Source: Phycisphaerae bacterium (GTDB lineage Bacteria > Planctomycetota > Phycisphaerae > UBA1845). From it: 57,445 nucleotides of DNA. Below, piece after piece: positions 1 through 7,701 of the stretch. Both the position numbers and the translations under genes were made by a program. How positions within the stretch are numbered: the stretch's first letter is position 1; every line of letters begins with the position of its first letter. The stretch spans positions 1-57,445 of the forward strand of contig JAJDDX010000305.1 in the NCBI GenBank assembly GCA_029260055.1. Direction: 5' to 3'. Below the pieces are notes generated by a model, which worked only from the letters and a program-made list of their open reading frames with translations, was not told where the DNA came from and did no database searches.

Positions 1-2
1 AA

Positions 3-65
3 GCGTCAGCCCGCAAGGCGGCTCCGAAGAAGAAGGCTAAGAAGGGCGCCAAGAAGAAACGCTAA
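3..65 (+). CDS. 3' end of a Lys/Ala-rich basic protein (partial)
   Basis: Only the last 20 codons lie in the window, ending in TAA at 63-65. The visible tail is almost entirely Lys, Ala, Arg and Gly (it ends AKKGAKKKR), the kind of disordered basic tail seen on bacterial histone H1-like proteins, HU with an extended tail, and some ribosomal or RNA-binding proteins. The tail alone cannot tell these apart. A perfect hairpin follows within 30 bases and would end the transcript. The frame is set by the clean Lys codon run and by the stop just before the terminator. Confidence 0.55.
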   Translation, partial: ASARKAAPKKKAKKGAKKKR

Positions 66-93
66 CCGGCGCACATCCATCGGCTAGACCAAC

Positions 94-121
94 AGAAGGG
101 CGTGCTTCGGCACGCCCTTCT
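94..121 (+). terminator. Hairpin terminator with TTCG tetraloop
   Basis: A perfect 12-bp stem (left arm from 94, right arm to 121) closes on a C(TTCG)G tetraloop, one of the most stable RNA loops. It sits 29 bases after the stop of the basic protein. The following T tract is weak (TTC then ATG). It also faces the end of the leftward operon at 235, so it may work in both directions. Confidence 0.75.
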
Positions 122-234
122 TCATGCGCCCCGGAGCGGCACGAGCCAAGCCTATGGAATGCAGTCCGTGGTTCATATCGCGCAGTGATCCGTAGGTTGC
201 GAGTCCGGAGATACGCCGTCGCCGAGCACCGTTG

Positions 235-1125
235 TTAGGCCATGGACCGTGAATGTCCGACCGCTTCCGTGAAGGCGTTCTTATACTGGACCACTAGCAC
301 GATCTGCCAGATACCGAAAACCAGGCCTGCCGCGCCGGTGACGCAACCCAAGCCGATCATTGCGAATGTCACGCCACCGGGCGCTGGCGCGGTGCCAGCG
401 GCGCCCCCGGGCGCTCCGACCATGGCTGCGGGGCCGAAGAACTGCATCAGTACGACCATGCCTGTTCCCACGACGGACATGACCGTCAGGCCCCACATCA
501 CGATTCTCGTGGCGTTTGCCAGCTTCTCGTTTGGCACGCGCAGGGCGAAACGCCGCAGGTAGACCATCTCGCCGAACACCGCCACGACACCAAACAGCGT
601 GCTGCTCGCGGCAGAAGCCTGAATGGCAACACCCGCACCGAGCGCCGCGCTCGCGTCACTGGCCAGCTTTGCGATCAGGCCGGCGACCGCGCACACGCGT
701 ACCGCCTTGCGCCACGTCACGGGGTCTTCGGACAGTGCAATGCGCGGCTCTTGCGTCGTGATCATGAACGACGCCCAGACGCCGATTCCACCGATCACCG
801 TGCTCAGGATGATCGTTATCACACCTGGGAGGCCGGCGCCGGCCACGATCGTCGCCACGATCACAAACAGCAGTGTCAGCGCGATGTTCCAGAGCTTCAC
901 GACGGTGGCGAAACGAAGCCTCTCCAGCCAATCCGCGTCGGCGTACCGGAGGAGGTTGCCGTGCAGCGAGCGAGCCACGGGCGTGAAACACTCCGGGCAG
1001 CGACCCTCGGACGAGAGTCCGCGCAGGTTGTAACCGCAGTGAGCGCAGGCGTGGTCGTCGGCGACGGTGGCACTGCTCGCGGTGGTCGTTACGGGATTCG
1101 CGCTTGTGTCGATCGGTTCGGTCAT
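235..1125 (-). CDS. Zinc-ribbon polytopic membrane protein, paralogue 1
   Basis: A 296-aa protein. The N-terminus has a two-knuckle zinc ribbon (Cys27, Cys30, Cys43, Cys46; CAHC...CPEC) and the shared block LRYADADWLERLRFATVVKL, followed by about five hydrophobic segments. The function is unknown. I chose the ATG at 1125 because GGAG lies upstream, it falls 13 bases after the stop of the preceding gene, and it aligns with the starts of its two paralogues; a longer in-frame ORF reaches 1185 but would overlap that gene. Last gene of a four-gene leftward operon. The family looks like a planctomycete membrane protein with a cytoplasmic metal knuckle; a sensing or assembly role would be a guess. 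Confidence 0.8.
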   Translation of the reverse strand: MTEPIDTSANPVTTTASSATVADDHACAHCGYNLRGLSSEGRCPECFTPVARSLHGNLLRYADADWLERLRFATVVKLWNIALTLLFVIVATIVAGAGLPGVITIILSTVIGGIGVWASFMITTQEPRIALSEDPVTWRKAVRVCAVAGLIAKLASDASAALGAGVAIQASAASSTLFGVVAVFGEMVYLRRFALRVPNEKLANATRIVMWGLTVMSVVGTGMVVLMQFFGPAAMVGAPGGAAGTAPAPGGVTFAMIGLGCVTGAAGLVFGIWQIVLVVQYKNAFTEAVGHSRSMA

Positions 1126-1138
1126 CTCTCGAACTCCG

Positions 1139-2047
1139 TCACTCAGCCGGCGGCGATCCCCATCGGTCGCCGATGGCTCGTGCATGGGCAGCCGCTTCGG
1201 TGAAGGCGTTCCGGTATTTCACCAACAGAACGATGTACCACACCAGGAAGGCGAGCATCGCCACGATGACCACGCATGCAAGGCCGATCGTGACGATGAT
1301 GAATGGCGCCAGGGACGATTGACCCATGGTGTTGGGGCCGCCCGTCAGGCTGATGCCCCACAAGGCGCCAACCAGGGCGCCGATGGTGAAGAGCCCGGTT
1401 GCGATGGTGATGCCCCACATGACGATTCGCGTGTGAACGGCGAGGCGTTCGTTCGGAATCCGGCGAGCGAACCGGCTCAGGTAGAGCAGTTCGCCCAGGA
1501 TCGCCACCAGACCGATCAGAGCGCCTACCCCACCGATGATCTGAAGACTCAGGGGCGGCGTCACGACTCTGTTGACCTCGTTGAGTACCTCGCCGATGGC
1601 ACCTCCGATGACGCAGATGCGGATGGCCTTGCGCCACGTCACCGGGTCTTCCCGCATCGCGATGCGCGGCTCCTGCGTGGTGATCAGAAACGACGCCCAC
1701 ACGCCCACCACGACCGCAGCTACTCTGACGAGTAACGTGGTCTCCTTCGGCAGCCCCATCGCGACCAGTATCCCGATGCCGATGCCGAGGAACAACGACA
1801 GCGCTATGTTCCACAGCTTGACGCGCGTCGCGAGGCGGAGCTTGTCCAGCCAATCCGCATCGGCATATCGCAGCAAGTTGCCGTGCAGCGAACGCGCAGC
1901 CGGCGTGAAGCACTCGGGGCAGCGGCCGTCGACCGGCAGCCCGCGCAAGTTGTATCCGCAATGAGCGCAGTCGTGATCGTCGGCGACGGTCGCGGCGACG
2001 AGGACGCCTGTTGCGGGGTTCACGTTGGTGTCGGTCGGGTCCGTCAT
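1139..2047 (-). CDS. Zinc-ribbon polytopic membrane protein, paralogue 2
   Basis: A 302-aa paralogue of the genes on both sides. It has the same CAHC...CPEC zinc ribbon, the same ARSLHGNLLRYADADWL block and the same series of hydrophobic helices. The ATG at 2047 gives MTDPTDTNVNP, parallel to MTEPIDTSANP in paralogue 1, and follows the stop of paralogue 3 by only 4 bases, so the two are probably translationally coupled. An in-frame extension to 2125 exists but overlaps the previous gene and carries unrelated Arg-rich sequence. No catalytic residues are recognised. The tandem triplication with conserved spacing points to local duplication, possibly giving a heteromeric membrane complex (inference). 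Confidence 0.8.
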   Translation of the reverse strand: MTDPTDTNVNPATGVLVAATVADDHDCAHCGYNLRGLPVDGRCPECFTPAARSLHGNLLRYADADWLDKLRLATRVKLWNIALSLFLGIGIGILVAMGLPKETTLLVRVAAVVVGVWASFLITTQEPRIAMREDPVTWRKAIRICVIGGAIGEVLNEVNRVVTPPLSLQIIGGVGALIGLVAILGELLYLSRFARRIPNERLAVHTRIVMWGITIATGLFTIGALVGALWGISLTGGPNTMGQSSLAPFIIVTIGLACVVIVAMLAFLVWYIVLLVKYRNAFTEAAAHARAIGDRWGSPPAE

Positions 2048-2051
2048 AGCT

Positions 2052-2957
2052 CTATTCCGGTTGGTCACCCGGCAGCGCGGGGCATTGCGGCGTTTCGCCG
2101 ATGGCCCGTGCGTGGGTCGCCGCATCGGTGAAGGCTTTTTTGTAGTTCAGCAACGTTTGAATGTACCAGACTGAGAAGACAAGCCATGCGACCCCGATGA
2201 CGCACACAAAGTCGTCTGTAAGAAAGGTAAGCCCGCCAACAGTGGGCCGTCGCCGTGGCAGCGTGGCCACGGCAGTTTGGATGGTGCCGCGAGCCAGTGC
2301 GCCGATGACGGCGATGATGATCAAGCCGACGGCGATGGCCAGGCTCCACATCATGGCTCGCGTGGCCTTGGCGAGCGGCAAATCCGGAATCCGCTTTGCG
2401 AATCGGCAAAGGTAGAGCAACTCGCCGAATATCGCGAACACACCGACGAGGACCCCCACTGCGCTAAGGACCTGAAGCATGACGCTGGGAGCCGTCGTAC
2501 TGTTGAAATCGCTCATCACGTGGCCGGCAGCGCCTCCGAAGACGCAGATACGGATGGCTCGGCGCCACGTGACAGGGTCTTCCTTCAGCGCGATCCGTGG
2601 CTCCTGCGTGGTGATCAGAAAGGATGCCCACACGCCCACGAGTGCCGCGGCCGAAGCGACGAGCAGCTTGATCTCCCGCGGCAACCCCCCAACCAGTATC
2701 CCGACGCCAATGCCGAGGAACAACGACAGGACGATGTTCCAGAGTTTGACGCGCGTCGCGAGGCGTAGTTTCTCGAGCCAATCCGCATCGGCGTACCGCA
2801 GGAAGTTGCCGTGCAACGAACGAGCCACAAGCGCACCGCACTCCGGACAGCGGCCGTCGGGCGAGAGCCCGCGCAGGTTATAGCCGCAGCGGGCGCAGGC
2901 GCGATCGTCGTCGACCGTGGCGCTGGCGCTTGTAGTGGGATTCGCTTGCTCTTCCAT
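2052..2957 (-). CDS. Zinc-ribbon polytopic membrane protein, paralogue 3
   Basis: About 301 aa starting MEEQANPTTS; a TTG one codon upstream (2960) is a possible alternative start. It carries CARCGYNLRG...CPEC, the conserved LRYADADWLEKLRLATRVKL block and several membrane helices, as in the two genes downstream. It differs from them in a shorter N-terminal leader and in ending its ribbon with CPECGAL, a more canonical knuckle, rather than CPECFTP. It starts 19 bases after the stop of the mini-propeller gene, so the four genes form one leftward operon (3324 to 235). Function unknown. Confidence 0.8.
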   Translation of the reverse strand: MEEQANPTTSASATVDDDRACARCGYNLRGLSPDGRCPECGALVARSLHGNFLRYADADWLEKLRLATRVKLWNIVLSLFLGIGVGILVGGLPREIKLLVASAAALVGVWASFLITTQEPRIALKEDPVTWRRAIRICVFGGAAGHVMSDFNSTTAPSVMLQVLSAVGVLVGVFAIFGELLYLCRFAKRIPDLPLAKATRAMMWSLAIAVGLIIIAVIGALARGTIQTAVATLPRRRPTVGGLTFLTDDFVCVIGVAWLVFSVWYIQTLLNYKKAFTDAATHARAIGETPQCPALPGDQPE

Positions 2958-2976
2958 CAAGCTTCTGCTTGCAGCC

Positions 2977-3324
2977 CTACATCGTCGAGGTCGTGGCTGC
3001 CGACGAGGCCGCGGTCGACTGGGCCTGCTGGGCCGCGCTGGCCCCCAGGTTCGGATGGGTTGACGCGCCGCGCACGCTCGTGAGCGATGTGACGCCGTAG
3101 CCGAAGCCCTTCATGGGGTTCATCCAGAGCTGCGCGCCGGTCCGCGGGTCGAGGCAGTAGGTGTAGCCCTGCACAGCCGCCATGAGGCGATCGCCGTCGA
3201 GCAACAGCGACACGAAACCCGTGCCGCTCGGCGCCTGCCATTCCCAAACGATCTGGCCCGTCACGCGGTCCAGGGCGCCTACTTTCCGATTGAAGCCGAC
3301 GAACAACAAGCTGTTTATGTCCAT
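2977..3324 (-). CDS. Short PQQ-like beta-propeller repeat protein
   Basis: A 115-aa protein beginning MDINSLLFVGFNRKVGALD. It holds about two blades of the PQQ/quinoprotein type: ALDRVTGQIVWEWQ and YCLDPRTGAQLWMN fit the pattern A-x-D-x-x-T-G-x-x-x-W. A full propeller needs six to eight blades, so this is either an oligomerising fragment or a remnant. The C-terminal 30 residues are low-complexity Ala/Ser/Gln/Thr. There is no signal peptide. The start at 3324 is fixed by a strong AGGAGG about 8 bases upstream; nine further in-frame codons upstream are ignored. First gene of the zinc-ribbon membrane operon. Confidence 0.7.
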   Translation of the reverse strand: MDINSLLFVGFNRKVGALDRVTGQIVWEWQAPSGTGFVSLLLDGDRLMAAVQGYTYCLDPRTGAQLWMNPMKGFGYGVTSLTSVRGASTHPNLGASAAQQAQSTAASSAATTSTM

Positions 3325-3490
3325 TTTCGGTACCTCCTCTTGTACCTTCATTAGACCACACGCTGTCCGTCGTGTCGCTTATAACTCGCGGTGACGATTG
3401 TAGAGGTCTGTAAGAACCGGTCGGCGGGGGCTATCGGCCTGTTTCAATGTGGCATGGTCAAGCAGCAGCGTGCCCGTGAAGCACCCGGGA

Positions 3491-3618
3491 CGAGAACGGG
3501 CAAACGAGTTTGCCCATGACGTCCGTCCCAAGTCAGACCCCTCTCTTTCCCCCCTTGGCAAGGGGGGAGGAACGGAGAGCACGTCGGGTGCCACTGGTGG
3601 CTCGTCCACCAGTGCCGT
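3491..3618. repeat. Cluster of three dispersed palindromes
   Basis: The gap between the operon and the kinase gene carries three inverted repeats. At 3498-3515, GGGCAAAC-GA-GTTTGCCC, which recurs at 37105-37122 (one change) and 37326-37343. At 3549-3567, a C6TT / AAG6 hairpin. At 3592-3614, CACTGGTGG-N5-CCACCAGTG flanked by GGGTGC, the same family as 7328-7359 and 8935-8957. They lie just downstream of the kinase stop and may act as terminators or REP-like elements. Confidence 0.7.
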
Positions 3619-3625
3619 GGGCGTG

Positions 3626-4528
3626 CTACCCGTTCGGGTCGGCTGTGGGCAACGTGATCGTGAACGTCGTGCCGACGCCTTGCTCCGCGGAGACGGTGAT
3701 CGTGCCGCCGTTCTCCTCAGCCAGGTCACGGCAGAGTGCCAACCCGAGGCCCTTGCACCGTGCCTTGCCGGTGGCATCGTTGGCCTTGGAGGAGTGCAGC
3801 GGGTCGAAAACGTGCGGCAGGCGTTCCGGCTCGATGCCGCCGCCCGTGTCCGTCACCTCGATCGTCACGCGCTGACCCTCGACGGTCGCATCGACCTTCA
3901 GCCGTCCACCATGCGATGGTGCCATCACATCCCGTGCGTTGAGGAACAGGTTGAACAGAAGCTGGCGGATCTGAAGCGGATCGCACCAGGCGACCGTGTC
4001 CTCATCGACGTTGTTGGAAAAGGTGATGCTGTCCTTGGCAGGATCGCGTCCGAGGCTCTCGACCGCGTCGACAGCCGCCTGCCGAACCGGTACGAGTTCG
4101 CGGTGCGCCGGCTTAGCCGCCCCGATTTCGAGAATGCGCCCCGACATCGCCACGAGCATCTTGGCGTTCTTCAGCGTGACGGTGAGGGCTTTTTCACGGA
4201 GTTGCGGATTGTCGGTTCGCAGCGCCGAATCGGCATAGGAGACGATCGGCGTTAGCAGGTTGCTGATTTCGTGGGCCAGCGTGGCGGCGGCTGTGCCGAG
4301 GCTGGCGAGCTGCTGAGCCTGCCTTACTTGACCTCGCAACTCGTTGAGTTGGTTCTCGAGATCGGTCAGGAACGTCTCGACCGCGGGTGCTGCGTGCGTG
4401 GCGGGTGCTTTCGAAGCGAAAGGCACGACCGGTGCCGCCGGCGTCGAGTCCTCGACGGGACCGGCGGATACGGGCCGTCCCGCGGACGAGGCGGCGGGTC
4501 GAATTCGTTCGGGAAGTTGTACGCGCAT
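3626..4528 (-). CDS. Orphan sensor histidine kinase (HisKA + HATPase)
   Basis: A 300-aa cytoplasmic histidine kinase with no membrane segment or sensor domain. After about 60 Pro/Ala-rich residues and a short coiled coil (LENQLNELRGQVRQAQ) comes the H box LAHEISNLLTPI, with the phosphoacceptor His. The HATPase domain follows with N box LFNLFLNARDV, G1 box DTGGGIEP, F box FDPLHSSK and G2 box GLGLAL. The H box and the small size resemble NtrB/ZraS-type kinases. It should autophosphorylate and pass phosphate to a response regulator, but none is encoded next to it, so it is an orphan. The start is the longest ATG; no clear ribosome site is seen. Transcribed away from the small gene at 4620. Confidence 0.9.
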   Translation of the reverse strand: MRVQLPERIRPAASSAGRPVSAGPVEDSTPAAPVVPFASKAPATHAAPAVETFLTDLENQLNELRGQVRQAQQLASLGTAAATLAHEISNLLTPIVSYADSALRTDNPQLREKALTVTLKNAKMLVAMSGRILEIGAAKPAHRELVPVRQAAVDAVESLGRDPAKDSITFSNNVDEDTVAWCDPLQIRQLLFNLFLNARDVMAPSHGGRLKVDATVEGQRVTIEVTDTGGGIEPERLPHVFDPLHSSKANDATGKARCKGLGLALCRDLAEENGGTITVSAEQGVGTTFTITLPTADPNG

Positions 4529-4619
4529 GTACTTGGTGTCCGTGTTGGTGGTGTCGCTCGGTTGTCTGGAGTTCTGAGATATCGGCTGCTACACTGTTTG
4601 CACTTGAAGGGACCCATCC

Positions 4620-4886
4620 ATGGCCGTTTCCCAGGGCCAATACGACGAGATTCTCGACCTGCTTGCCCGTCTTGACATCACCGCGCGACAAGAGCACCTC
4701 GGGGGCTCCGGTGGCGGGCTCTGCTCAATGCAGGGGCGGCAGATCTTCTTCGTCGATCTCGATGCCGACCCGGCCACACGTCTCGATGCGGCGCTCGGCG
4801 CGCTGGCGTCACTTCCCGCAGCCGACGGTCTGTACCTTCCGCCGAACCTCCGGGACGAGTTGGATCGGAGGCGCACTGCGCCCTAA
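4620..4886 (+). CDS. Conserved-looking 88-aa protein of unknown function
   Basis: An 88-aa soluble, acidic protein starting MAVSQGQYDEILDLLARLD. A Gly-rich loop (EHLGGSGGGLCSMQGRQIFF) is followed by a strand and VDLDADPATRLDAALGALASLP, then YLPPNLRDELDRRR. The pattern looks like a small alpha/beta domain with a conserved turn, but I recognise no catalytic set. AAGGGA 7 bases before the ATG supports the start. It diverges from the kinase gene, with about 90 bases between them for both promoters. A real gene is likely because the composition is protein-like and the spacing is sensible. Confidence 0.65.
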   Translation: MAVSQGQYDEILDLLARLDITARQEHLGGSGGGLCSMQGRQIFFVDLDADPATRLDAALGALASLPAADGLYLPPNLRDELDRRRTAP

Positions 4887-5136
4887 CAAGTACCGGCAAC
4901 GGCGAGAAACCGACGCGCCGACTCGGGTTTTCGTTGGCGCGGGCCCGTCGACCTTGTTACGATAGCGATCCACGTTCGTCACTTCGCGGCGCGTCACGCT
5001 CGCTGAACCTCTTGCAAGCGATGCATGCTGCGCCGCTGGTTTGGCGCGCAAGAACCGGGAAACGGCTTAGGGCGAGTCGTTTCATAGCGCTTGGGCATGT
5101 CGAGAGCGTTCGATTTACTTTAAGGAGGATCGGAAC

Positions 5137-7215
5137 ATGCGAATGGACAAGTATCTGCAACCGAAGCTCGTCTTGACCGTGGGTGTCGCCTTATTGCTAT
5201 TACCGGCCATGGCCGGCGCGGCGGGCGTTCAGCCAACCGCGCAGAGCCAGGCCGACGTGTTGGCTGCACTGGAGGCGGTGCCCTCGGTCGCCGCGCCAGC
5301 GGTCGACATCGCTGCCGTCACACGGGAGGACGAGGTGCGAGCCCGACAAGGCTTGGCACCGCGATTCGCCATCCCCAACGCTACCTCCCTCACACCGGAA
5401 ACCGACGGCCTGTGGGAACAACTCGACGACAGCACGCTGGTATGGCGGCTGCGCGTCACTTCGCCGGGTGCCAAGTCGCTGAACCTCGGGTTCACGCACT
5501 TCTTCATGCCCGACGGCGCACAGATGATGATCTACGCGTCGGACTTCAGTCAGGTGATCCGCCCGGTGACGGCGGCCGACAACGCGGCGCACGGTGAGTT
5601 CTGGTCGCCGATCGTCGAGGCGGACGAGGTCGTGGTCGAAGTGACGCTACCGGCCACAGAGCGCGACGCACTCGATATCGAGCTTACATCCCTCAACGTG
5701 GGCTATCGCGGCTTCGGCAAGGCCGGCGGTGACAAGTCCGGCTCGTGCAACATCGATGTCGTCTGCCCCGAGGGAGACGGCTGGCGTGACGAGATTCCGT
5801 CCGTCGCCGTCATATCGACGGGCGGCAGCCTCTTTTGCACCGGTTTCATGGTGAACAACACCGCCGAGGACGAGACGCCTTACTTCATGACGGCCTACCA
5901 TTGCGGCATTCGTTCGAACAATGCCGGATCGCTCGTGACGTATTGGAACTATGAGACATCCACTTGCGGCGGCAACCCGAACGGTAGCCTGAGCGATTGG
6001 CAGTCCGGCTCGTTCTTCCGGTCGGAGTACAGCGCGTCCGATTTCACGCTGGTCGAGATGGATAGCGACCCCGATCCCGCGTGGGGCGTGACGTTTGCCG
6101 GCTGGAGTCGATCCAGCGCCGATGCGAGTGGCGCCATCGCCATCCACCATCCCAGCGTCGACGAGAAGCGCATCAGCTTCGAGAACGACGCCACTACGAC
6201 GACGAGCTATCTCTCTAACACGGTGCCCGGCAACGGTACGCACATCCGCGTGATCGACTGGGATCTCGGCACGACCGAAGGCGGTTCGTCGGGTTCGCCA
6301 CTATTCGATCCGAACCATCGCGTGATCGGGCAGTTGCACGGCGGCTATGCCTCTTGTTCGAGCCAGACATCGGACTGGTACGGCAGAATCTCGGTATCGT
6401 GGACGGGTGGTGGCTCCAACTCGACGCGGCTGAGCAACTGGCTCGACGCCGGCGGCACGGGTGCTGTCACCGTCAACACGCTCGTGCCTGGCGCGGGCTT
6501 CTGCGGCGATGGCACGTGCGGATCAGGCGAGGATGAGTGCAATTGTCCGAGTGACTGCGCGGGAACCTGCGTCTGCGACAACAACGGCACGTGCGACGGC
6601 GGCGAGGACTGCAACAACTGCTCGAACGACTGCTTTGCCGGCTCGGGTGCGTCATGCGGCAACGGCATCTGCGAGGCGGGCGACGGCGAGGACTGCGTAT
6701 CCTGTGCGGCCGACTGCAACGGCAGGACCGGCGGCAAGCCGGCGAACCGCTTCTGCTGCGGCGACGGCGACGGACAGAATCCGCGCTCGTGCAGTGATTC
6801 GTCCTGCAGCAGCGGCGGCTGGTCGTGTACCGACACCCCGGCTGCGGGCTCCTGCTGTGGTGACGGCACGTGTGAAGGCAGTGAGGACGGCAACAACTGC
6901 GCGATCGACTGCTCGTGCCAGTCGCCCGCCGACTGCAACGACGGCGTGGCGTGTACGGATGATGATTGCGTCGGTGGCTTCTGCGAGAACGTAGCCAACG
7001 ACGCGAACTGCTCCGATGACGGCCAGTTCTGCAACGGTGCGGAGTACTGCAGCGCGTCAGCCGGTTGCAGTTCGACCGGCGATCCTTGCGGATCGGGCGA
7101 GACCTGCAACGAGGGCACCGACACGTGTGACGCATGTACGCCCAAGAACGGCTCGTGCTCGACCGGCGCGGAGTGCTGCTCCGGAACGTGCAAGAACAAC
7201 GGACGCTGCAGGTAG
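5137..7215 (+). CDS. Secreted lysyl-endopeptidase-like S1 protease with Cys-rich tail
   Basis: A 692-aa exported serine protease. The signal peptide spans about residues 1-29 and ends AMAGAAG. A pro-region precedes the mature-like start SGSCNIDVVCPEGDGWRDEI, which closely resembles Achromobacter protease I (lysyl endopeptidase). The catalytic triad is readable: His255 (TAYHCG), Asp302 (SDFTLVEM) and Ser385 (GGSSGSPLF). From about residue 456 come repeated CGDGTC...GED.C.CPSDC modules of the type found in secreted myxobacterial and planctomycete proteins, and the last 26 residues have a knottin-like cysteine pattern. The start is set by AAGGAGGAT about 8 bases upstream. A strong hairpin at 7281 ends the gene. 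Cleavage after Lys is inferred from the family. Confidence 0.9.
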   Translation: MRMDKYLQPKLVLTVGVALLLLPAMAGAAGVQPTAQSQADVLAALEAVPSVAAPAVDIAAVTREDEVRARQGLAPRFAIPNATSLTPETDGLWEQLDDSTLVWRLRVTSPGAKSLNLGFTHFFMPDGAQMMIYASDFSQVIRPVTAADNAAHGEFWSPIVEADEVVVEVTLPATERDALDIELTSLNVGYRGFGKAGGDKSGSCNIDVVCPEGDGWRDEIPSVAVISTGGSLFCTGFMVNNTAEDETPYFMTAYHCGIRSNNAGSLVTYWNYETSTCGGNPNGSLSDWQSGSFFRSEYSASDFTLVEMDSDPDPAWGVTFAGWSRSSADASGAIAIHHPSVDEKRISFENDATTTTSYLSNTVPGNGTHIRVIDWDLGTTEGGSSGSPLFDPNHRVIGQLHGGYASCSSQTSDWYGRISVSWTGGGSNSTRLSNWLDAGGTGAVTVNTLVPGAGFCGDGTCGSGEDECNCPSDCAGTCVCDNNGTCDGGEDCNNCSNDCFAGSGASCGNGICEAGDGEDCVSCAADCNGRTGGKPANRFCCGDGDGQNPRSCSDSSCSSGGWSCTDTPAAGSCCGDGTCEGSEDGNNCAIDCSCQSPADCNDGVACTDDDCVGGFCENVANDANCSDDGQFCNGAEYCSASAGCSSTGDPCGSGETCNEGTDTCDACTPKNGSCSTGAECCSGTCKNNGRCR

Positions 7216-7280
7216 CCAGTGATTTGATTGGGTCGTCGTTCGGTCGGTGATCAACGGCGGCTTACTTGGTGAATCCGACA

Positions 7281-7313
7281 CGGGCGGGATCGGCGTAGAG
7301 CCGGTCCCGCCCG
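7281..7313 (+). terminator. Hairpin terminator after the protease
   Basis: Two 14-base arms (7281-7294 and 7300-7313, GC-rich, one mismatch) enclose the loop GTAGA, 66 bases after the protease stop. The downstream T run is very short (TT), so termination may need Rho or be partial. Confidence 0.6.
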
Positions 7314-7327
7314 TTGCATGCGCAACA

Positions 7328-7415
7328 CACTGGCGGGTCCCGGCGCGCCGGCGCCAGTGACACCCGACGCTATATGCGATCGCAACCCGAGCCGCAGGCT
7401 TCAGCCTGCGCGGCC
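7328..7415. repeat. Left repeat block of the HEPN gene
   Basis: Two palindromes lie in the 486-base gap 7216-7701. At 7328-7359, CACTGGCG...CGCCAGTG followed by ACACCCG, the same family and orientation as 8935-8957. At 7389-7415 is a 27-base palindromic sequence (core CCGCAGGCTTCAGCCTGCG) whose exact reverse complement lies at 9008-9034, beyond the HEPN gene. From 7416 to 7701 I see no gene; only a possible ribosome site GGGAG before 7702. Confidence 0.85.
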
Positions 7416-7701
7416 ACGCCGTACTTGTCGGTTTCCGGCTGCAGTGGCATACTGGCAGACGGCTTGGCAGGGGTCGGTCATGCGGCAAACTGGTTGCTCC
7501 CGCGTGGGTCTACGTTATCCCGATGAACTGGAAAGCCAAGAAGTGGAGCCGCAGTGCTAGTCCATGCGAGCGAGTCAATGGCGCCAGCGTGTCGGCGGCG
7601 AACAGCTGGCGTTCATGCCCGCCGCCGACGGGCAGCTGCTACCGACCGGCATCCGAGGGTAGCTGAAGCGGACGACGGCGGATCCCCTGGGAGCATCTCC
7701 A

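Noticed and set aside
6345-7199. 284-aa Ser/Pro/Gln-rich leftward ORF opposite the protease tail
   Set aside because: It mirrors the Cys/Gly/Asp-rich repeats of the protease read backwards; the Ser/Pro bias is what a complement of those codons gives.
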